Shown here: positions 23,694 through 27,137 of the stretch, piece by piece
Position numbering within the stretch: the first letter of the stretch is position 1
How the letters are laid out: every line of letters begins with the position of its first letter
Origin: an uncultured Clostridium sp.
Lineage (GTDB): Bacteria > Bacillota > Clostridia > Lachnospirales > Lachnospiraceae
Assembly (NCBI GenBank): GCA_900553925.1
Contig: USFH01000006.1
Span: 1-27,137, forward strand
Direction: 5' to 3'
Length of the DNA: 27,137 nt
Program-made: the position numbers and the translations under genes
Notes under the pieces: model-generated
Seen by the model: the letters and a program-made list of their open reading frames with translations, nothing else
What the model was told of the DNA's origin: nothing
The model's database searches: none

Positions 23694-24539
23694 TTATTGA
23701 ATTACTATAAATGGATGCATCGTTTCATCCAATTTCTTCAAATATTCCAGCACCATTTCCTCTGATGTGGCAACACATCCGAGCGTTGCGCGATCCCCGA
23801 TATGAAAAAATATCGCAGATCCCCTGCCAGCCTCAACCGGGTTCATATTGTACCCAACCACGAATCCATATTTGTACGCATCCGGATACTCGATCATATG
23901 CTCCGCACTCTTCCATGCCTTCTCGCCGGCAAGCTCTATGCGTTGATTATATAATTCACTCTCCACATCGTCAACCCAATATGTATTTTCCGTGATCTGA
24001 AATGTCGTAAGCCCCGTCTCCGGTTTATCTTCGATATAAAATGCCTCTTCGATTGGGAATGCGCCCGCAGGTGTCATCCGGCTTCCCTCGTAGGATTCCC
24101 GGCTCACACCATTTTCGCCGACGTAGCCTTCTGTTGCCAGCCCTGCATCTGTCCACAAACCATTTTCACCACAGACATACATCGATAGTGTCGCTTTCTC
24201 CTGATCCGCATCCACCACAATCAACTGCCTGCATGAAACATCCGCAAGTTGGGAATAGTTCACCAGACTGCGTCCTAAAATCTCTGTCAGCGCCTCCGGC
24301 TGTCTGTCATCCGATACATACGCATCTGCCAGTGTCGCTGCCGCATCGGTCTGTGTCTGGATTTCTTGTGTATTTTCCGCCGCATCCATCGCAGTGGCTT
24401 CTTCCGTCACAGCCTCCGTCGTCCTCTCGGTTTGTCTTTTCTTCTGCTGGCTGTGCATGACATTCGTCAGCACAATTCCGGCGACTGTACCAATCAGCAG
24501 TCCCATCAACATACAAAAAAGCAATCGCAAATTCTTCAT
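23694..24539 (-). CDS. L,D-transpeptidase (YkuD)-like exported protein
   Basis: This 281-aa protein has an N-terminal membrane anchor (about residues 5-27), a Thr/Glu/Ala-rich linker (about 30-75) and an extracellular YkuD-like domain. The domain shows the TPAGAF motif, VDDVESELYN, VVGYNMNPVEAGRGSAIFFHIG and the active-site block with His246 and Cys255 (H-x8-C, ending LGCVATSEE). Such enzymes make 3-3 cross-links in peptidoglycan or modify it; this COG3786-like branch is less studied. ATG 24539 follows AGGGGGG. It begins 24 nt after the pseudokinase fusion gene and shares motifs with its C-terminal domain, so the pair probably arose by duplication and is co-expressed. Confidence 0.82.
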   Translation of the reverse strand: MKNLRLLFCMLMGLLIGTVAGIVLTNVMHSQQKKRQTERTTEAVTEEATAMDAAENTQEIQTQTDAAATLADAYVSDDRQPEALTEILGRSLVNYSQLADVSCRQLIVVDADQEKATLSMYVCGENGLWTDAGLATEGYVGENGVSRESYEGSRMTPAGAFPIEEAFYIEDKPETGLTTFQITENTYWVDDVESELYNQRIELAGEKAWKSAEHMIEYPDAYKYGFVVGYNMNPVEAGRGSAIFFHIGDRATLGCVATSEEMVLEYLKKLDETMHPFIVIQ

Positions 24540-24563
24540 CGCTACCCCCCTGTGCCGCTGCCT

Positions 24564-26081
24564 TTAATTCAATGTAATCTCAATATAAGGATTCAGGCTG
24601 CCATCCAACATTGAAAGCAATGTTGTCATATCGTCCACATCTATATCGATACATCCGGCTGTCTCGCTGATCTCCTCATAGCTGTAATTTCCGCATATCG
24701 TAATAACAGAGCCTTTGCCCGGTGTCACACCTTCCGGCGAGCTTCCATCTCCGTTATGCTCAATAAAAATGATTGCCTTGAGCTTACCGGATACAATGTT
24801 ATTTCCGATGCGGTCCACGCTCACATCCCCTGCCTGGGAGGTGTCAACAAGTGTATTGTAAAGCTCTGATTCAGCATCGTCCACGATTCCCAGTGTACTG
24901 CTTGCAAGCTTAAAATCCATACCATTGTCCGGATTCACATTTGCCATCACGAATCCAAGCTTGAAGGTTCCCATCGGAGTTACGCCTTTTCCTTCTCCAT
25001 AATCTGAGCCGATGCCGTTTTTTCCTAATTTACATCCGCATGAAAACTTCTCTGTCCAGTCTCCATTCCCCCAATTATAGACTGTCAGCGTTCCGCTTGT
25101 GCTTCCGGCATGCGCAGTTACCGTTACCTTCTGCGAATACTCATACGGGCATTCCGCTTCTTCCGTTGTTGCCTCGGTTGTGGCTTCCGTCGTTGTTATC
25201 TCCGTTGTGGTTTCTCTTGCCGCTTCCGTTGTTGTGACCGGTTCCGTCGTCGCCTCCGGTTCATTCGAAGGACGTATCAATATAACATATACAGCGACAG
25301 CTGCGCCTATGATCAATACAAGCAGAATCGGAAGCAGGAAATGTAATGCCAGCGATTCTTTCTGCTTTTTCTGTCTCTGCTTTGTGTCTTTTTCTTTCTT
25401 CGGCTGCAGATGCATCTCTTCCTGCGGCCGTGTCCGGTAGGAATCTGTCTCCTGCGGATGCCGGTTATTTACAAGCTCCGTCGGCTGCTGTGCGTGCGGT
25501 ACCGGTTGGGTATACGGCTGCTCGTACGACTGCGGATTCGGCTGCTGTGCGTGCGATACCGGCTGGGTATACGGCTGCTCGTACGACTGCGGATTCGGCT
25601 GCTCATAAACCGCCTGTGGAGCCGCTGCCACCGTATCCTGCATCAGATCTGCAAGTGTCTGCAACTCCTCTGCGAACTCCAACGCCGTTGTGTACCTTCT
25701 GGCCGGATCCGGCTCACATGCTTTGCGAAGAATCTCATCAAGCACACCACTCACGCCCTGCCTTGGAATCAACGATTTCATCATCATGCCAAGTGCATAC
25801 ACATCCGTCCCTGCCTGATACGTGCCACCCTGCTCAAGCTCTGGTGCAACCGCTACCGGAATTGTACCTTCCGGATACTGCCGCACCGACTCCATACCAA
25901 TCAGCTGATACGTGCCGGGGGCTGTGATCAGAATATTTCCCGGTTTTACATTTCCATGTACACTTCCCTGCTGATGGATTGCCGCTAATGCATCTGCAAT
26001 CTGCGCACCCATGCGTACCAGATCCACTTCACGCATCGGCATCTGCACAATATATTGTTCCAAAGTCATTGGATAATTCAT
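24564..26081 (-). CDS. Membrane protein with degenerate kinase C-lobe and L,D-transpeptidase-like extracellular domain
   Basis: The 505-aa product joins a cytoplasmic kinase-like part, a membrane helix and an extracellular YkuD-like domain. Residues 6-145 resemble a Ser/Thr kinase C-lobe: HGNVKPGNIL (42-51) replaces HRDxKPxNIL, no DFG is present (LIGMES instead), while APE (89-91), DVYALG (93-98) and a terminal Arg (RRYTTALEF) remain. The ATP-binding N-lobe, Gly loop and Lys are absent. A Pro/Gln/Tyr linker with a tandem repeat, a basic stretch, a helix (246-269) and a Thr-rich spacer follow. The last domain (312-505) has TPMGTF, DDAESELYN and AGCIDI (Cys477), but the expected His is Cys463. 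ATG 26081 follows GGAGG; an upstream TTG lies before that site. It is probably a scaffold or sensor. Confidence 0.8.
   Translation of the reverse strand: MNYPMTLEQYIVQMPMREVDLVRMGAQIADALAAIHQQGSVHGNVKPGNILITAPGTYQLIGMESVRQYPEGTIPVAVAPELEQGGTYQAGTDVYALGMMMKSLIPRQGVSGVLDEILRKACEPDPARRYTTALEFAEELQTLADLMQDTVAAAPQAVYEQPNPQSYEQPYTQPVSHAQQPNPQSYEQPYTQPVPHAQQPTELVNNRHPQETDSYRTRPQEEMHLQPKKEKDTKQRQKKQKESLALHFLLPILLVLIIGAAVAVYVILIRPSNEPEATTEPVTTTEAARETTTEITTTEATTEATTEEAECPYEYSQKVTVTAHAGSTSGTLTVYNWGNGDWTEKFSCGCKLGKNGIGSDYGEGKGVTPMGTFKLGFVMANVNPDNGMDFKLASSTLGIVDDAESELYNTLVDTSQAGDVSVDRIGNNIVSGKLKAIIFIEHNGDGSSPEGVTPGKGSVITICGNYSYEEISETAGCIDIDVDDMTTLLSMLDGSLNPYIEITLN
25485..25598 (-). repeat. 57-bp tandem repeat inside the pseudokinase fusion gene
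   Basis: Two head-to-tail 57-bp units (25485-25541, 25542-25598) differ at only a few positions and encode two copies of a 19-residue unit, QPNPQSYEQPYTQPVxHAQ, in the cytoplasmic linker. The unit keeps the frame, so copy number could vary between strains. Confidence 0.9.
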
Positions 26082-26168
26082 TCGTACGTCCTCCGTTCGA
26101 TTCTGCTGCAAACAAAACTATGCTTAGTTTACCACCATTTCCATGCATTGACTAGCTATTTCTTCTAT

Positions 26169-26196
26169 TTGCTTTCCTTCCAAAATGTGGTATGCT
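26169..26196 (+). promoter_or_regulatory. Possible promoter of the CapA-family gene
   Basis: TTGCTT (26169-26174) and TATGCT (26191-26196) are 16 bp apart, about 60 nt before the start codon in the divergent gap 26082-26258. Weak match. I see no clear promoter for the opposite strand. Confidence 0.3.
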
Positions 26197-26258
26197 AGAG
26201 ATACTGGTATACACGGATTCATATGCCACTCAGGCTGTCACAATCATGAGGATAAACT

Positions 26259-27137
26259 ATGCGAAAGATAATTGTATTTTTAATAATTTTGACATTTGTC
26301 GGCATCGCCGGTCTGATCACAATGAATATCCTGAAAAAAGAAGATGATGAAAATCCGGCGACGACAGAAGGAACCGTCCAGCCAATCGACCTTTCGGGGC
26401 TTGATTCCTACCAGCCTGCCGGCAGCATGGCAACGGAAACGGATGCCGGCGCAGTTGACGCATCCGCTTCGCAGTCATTTACTATCAGCATGAATTTCGT
26501 CGGCGATATCATGCTCGCGGGTAACGACACAGCTACGAGCAGCATCGACGCCATGGCGAACAGCCAGCCGAACACGTATTTCTTCGAAAATGTACGGAAT
26601 TATTTCTTAAATGATGATATCACAATTGCGAATTGTGAAAATGTATTCTCCGACAATGACAATCTGGCGAAAACGGATAAGGGCGAAGCCGCCGCACTCG
26701 AACAATACAATAATGCGGTTGCGGAATATAACTCTGCAGTTGCACTTGCGCAACAATCCGGAACGACTGTCAGCATGGAGAAGCCGGAATATACCTTCCG
26801 TGCATTCTGGTTCCGCTCCCACGCTGCAACTGCCAAGCTTCTGCCGGAAAACGGTGTCGATGTCGTCTCGATTGACAACAATCACACTTATGATTTCGGA
26901 ACGGACGGCAACATGGATACGCGCGCTGCCTTAGATGTCGCAGGTGTTGACTGGGGCAAGGACGGAAAGATCGTCTACAAAGAGATCAACGGTTTCAAGA
27001 TTGCATTTGTATTCGGAAGCATGTACTCCGCCGGAGCTGAACAGGCAATGTTAGTGGATCTGGAAGAGGCAAATGCAAACAGTGATTATCAGGTTGTATA
27101 TTTCCACGGCGGGGAAGAGAAGGTACACGCCTACGAG
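26259..27137 (+). CDS. CapA family protein, 3' end beyond the window
   Basis: An open frame of 293 codons runs from ATG 26259 (after GAGGATAAA) to the last base without a stop. Residues about 4-24 form a signal anchor, followed by an acidic Thr-rich linker and, from about residue 73, a CapA/PgsA-like metallophosphatase-fold domain: FVGDIMLAG, ITIANCENV (usually NLE), VVSIDNNHTYDFG and a final YFHGGEE (usually HWG.E). These are the metal-site blocks of the capsule/poly-gamma-glutamate CapA family, whose biochemical role is still debated. Between blocks lies an Ala/Asn-rich helical insertion (about 140-165). It is divergent from the two L,D-transpeptidase-like genes, so the region has an envelope theme. 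A role in capsule synthesis cannot be concluded. Confidence 0.85.
   Translation, partial: MRKIIVFLIILTFVGIAGLITMNILKKEDDENPATTEGTVQPIDLSGLDSYQPAGSMATETDAGAVDASASQSFTISMNFVGDIMLAGNDTATSSIDAMANSQPNTYFFENVRNYFLNDDITIANCENVFSDNDNLAKTDKGEAAALEQYNNAVAEYNSAVALAQQSGTTVSMEKPEYTFRAFWFRSHAATAKLLPENGVDVVSIDNNHTYDFGTDGNMDTRAALDVAGVDWGKDGKIVYKEINGFKIAFVFGSMYSAGAEQAMLVDLEEANANSDYQVVYFHGGEEKVHAYE

Noticed and set aside
26600..26885. Minus-strand frames of about 92 codons opposite the CapA-family gene
   Set aside because: They are antisense to a clear CapA-family reading frame that continues to the window end.

Overview
The window looks like a chromosomal segment of an anaerobic, moderate-GC Firmicute, most likely Lachnospiraceae (Clostridia). 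This placement is inferred from the oxygen-sensitive class III ribonucleotide reductase, strong AGGAGG-type ribosome binding sites with some GTG/TTG starts, many Cys-anchored lipoproteins with Thr/Glu/Ala-rich linkers, the glmU-like/pth/mfd/foldase gene order, and an iron-uptake locus with two FeoA paralogues. No phage, transposase, rRNA or CRISPR locus is present. The ends cut a tRNA-Leu (left) and a CapA-family gene (right).

Layout. 1-1283 (-): 5' part of tRNA-Leu(CAG), then an exported trigger-factor-like FKBP lipoprotein. 1534-4914 (+): promoter with a possible NrdR box, structured leader, nrdD-nrdG-dut (anaerobic dNTP supply), shared terminator. 4934-6877 (-): overlapping GntR(YtrA-type)/ABC ATPase/ABC-2 permease operon whose promoter lies in a perfect 12-bp inverted repeat. 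6956-13992 (-): a likely long operon of lipoprotein, GlmU-like pyrophosphorylase domain, pth, mfd and PrsA/SurA-like foldase lipoprotein, ended by a strong terminator. 14027-16458 (-): hairpin repeats, pfkA, an inverted repeat and a rhomboid protease. 16616-17034: REP-like repeats and a putative iron-regulated small RNA. 17035-20910 (-): the feo locus (feoA, feoA, feoB and a Cys-rich 53-aa FeoB-associated membrane protein), with two large imperfect inverted-repeat elements in its gaps. 20973-21491 (+): divergent DtxR-family regulator. 21508-23639 (-): MATE transporter and thrH. 23694-26081 (-): two adjacent genes with L,D-transpeptidase-like domains; one is fused to a degenerate kinase lobe. 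26259-27137 (+): CapA-family gene, truncated by the window.

Main point of interest. The feoA promoter (TTGACA-N17-TAATAT) and a second promoter at 16925-16953 (TTGACT-N17-TAACAT) share the same DtxR-like operator inside the spacer/-10, each followed by a second palindrome near the start site. The second promoter leads into about 115 nt with two hairpins, a CU-rich linker complementary to Shine-Dalgarno sequences, and an intrinsic terminator. That is the architecture expected of an iron-starvation small RNA, encoded next to the iron importer and its presumed repressor. Second in interest are the long inverted repeats inside the feo locus and the pseudokinase/L,D-transpeptidase fusion, in which the expected kinase Asp and transpeptidase His are both replaced.

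All functional calls rest on reading motifs and gene order by eye; no database search was run.
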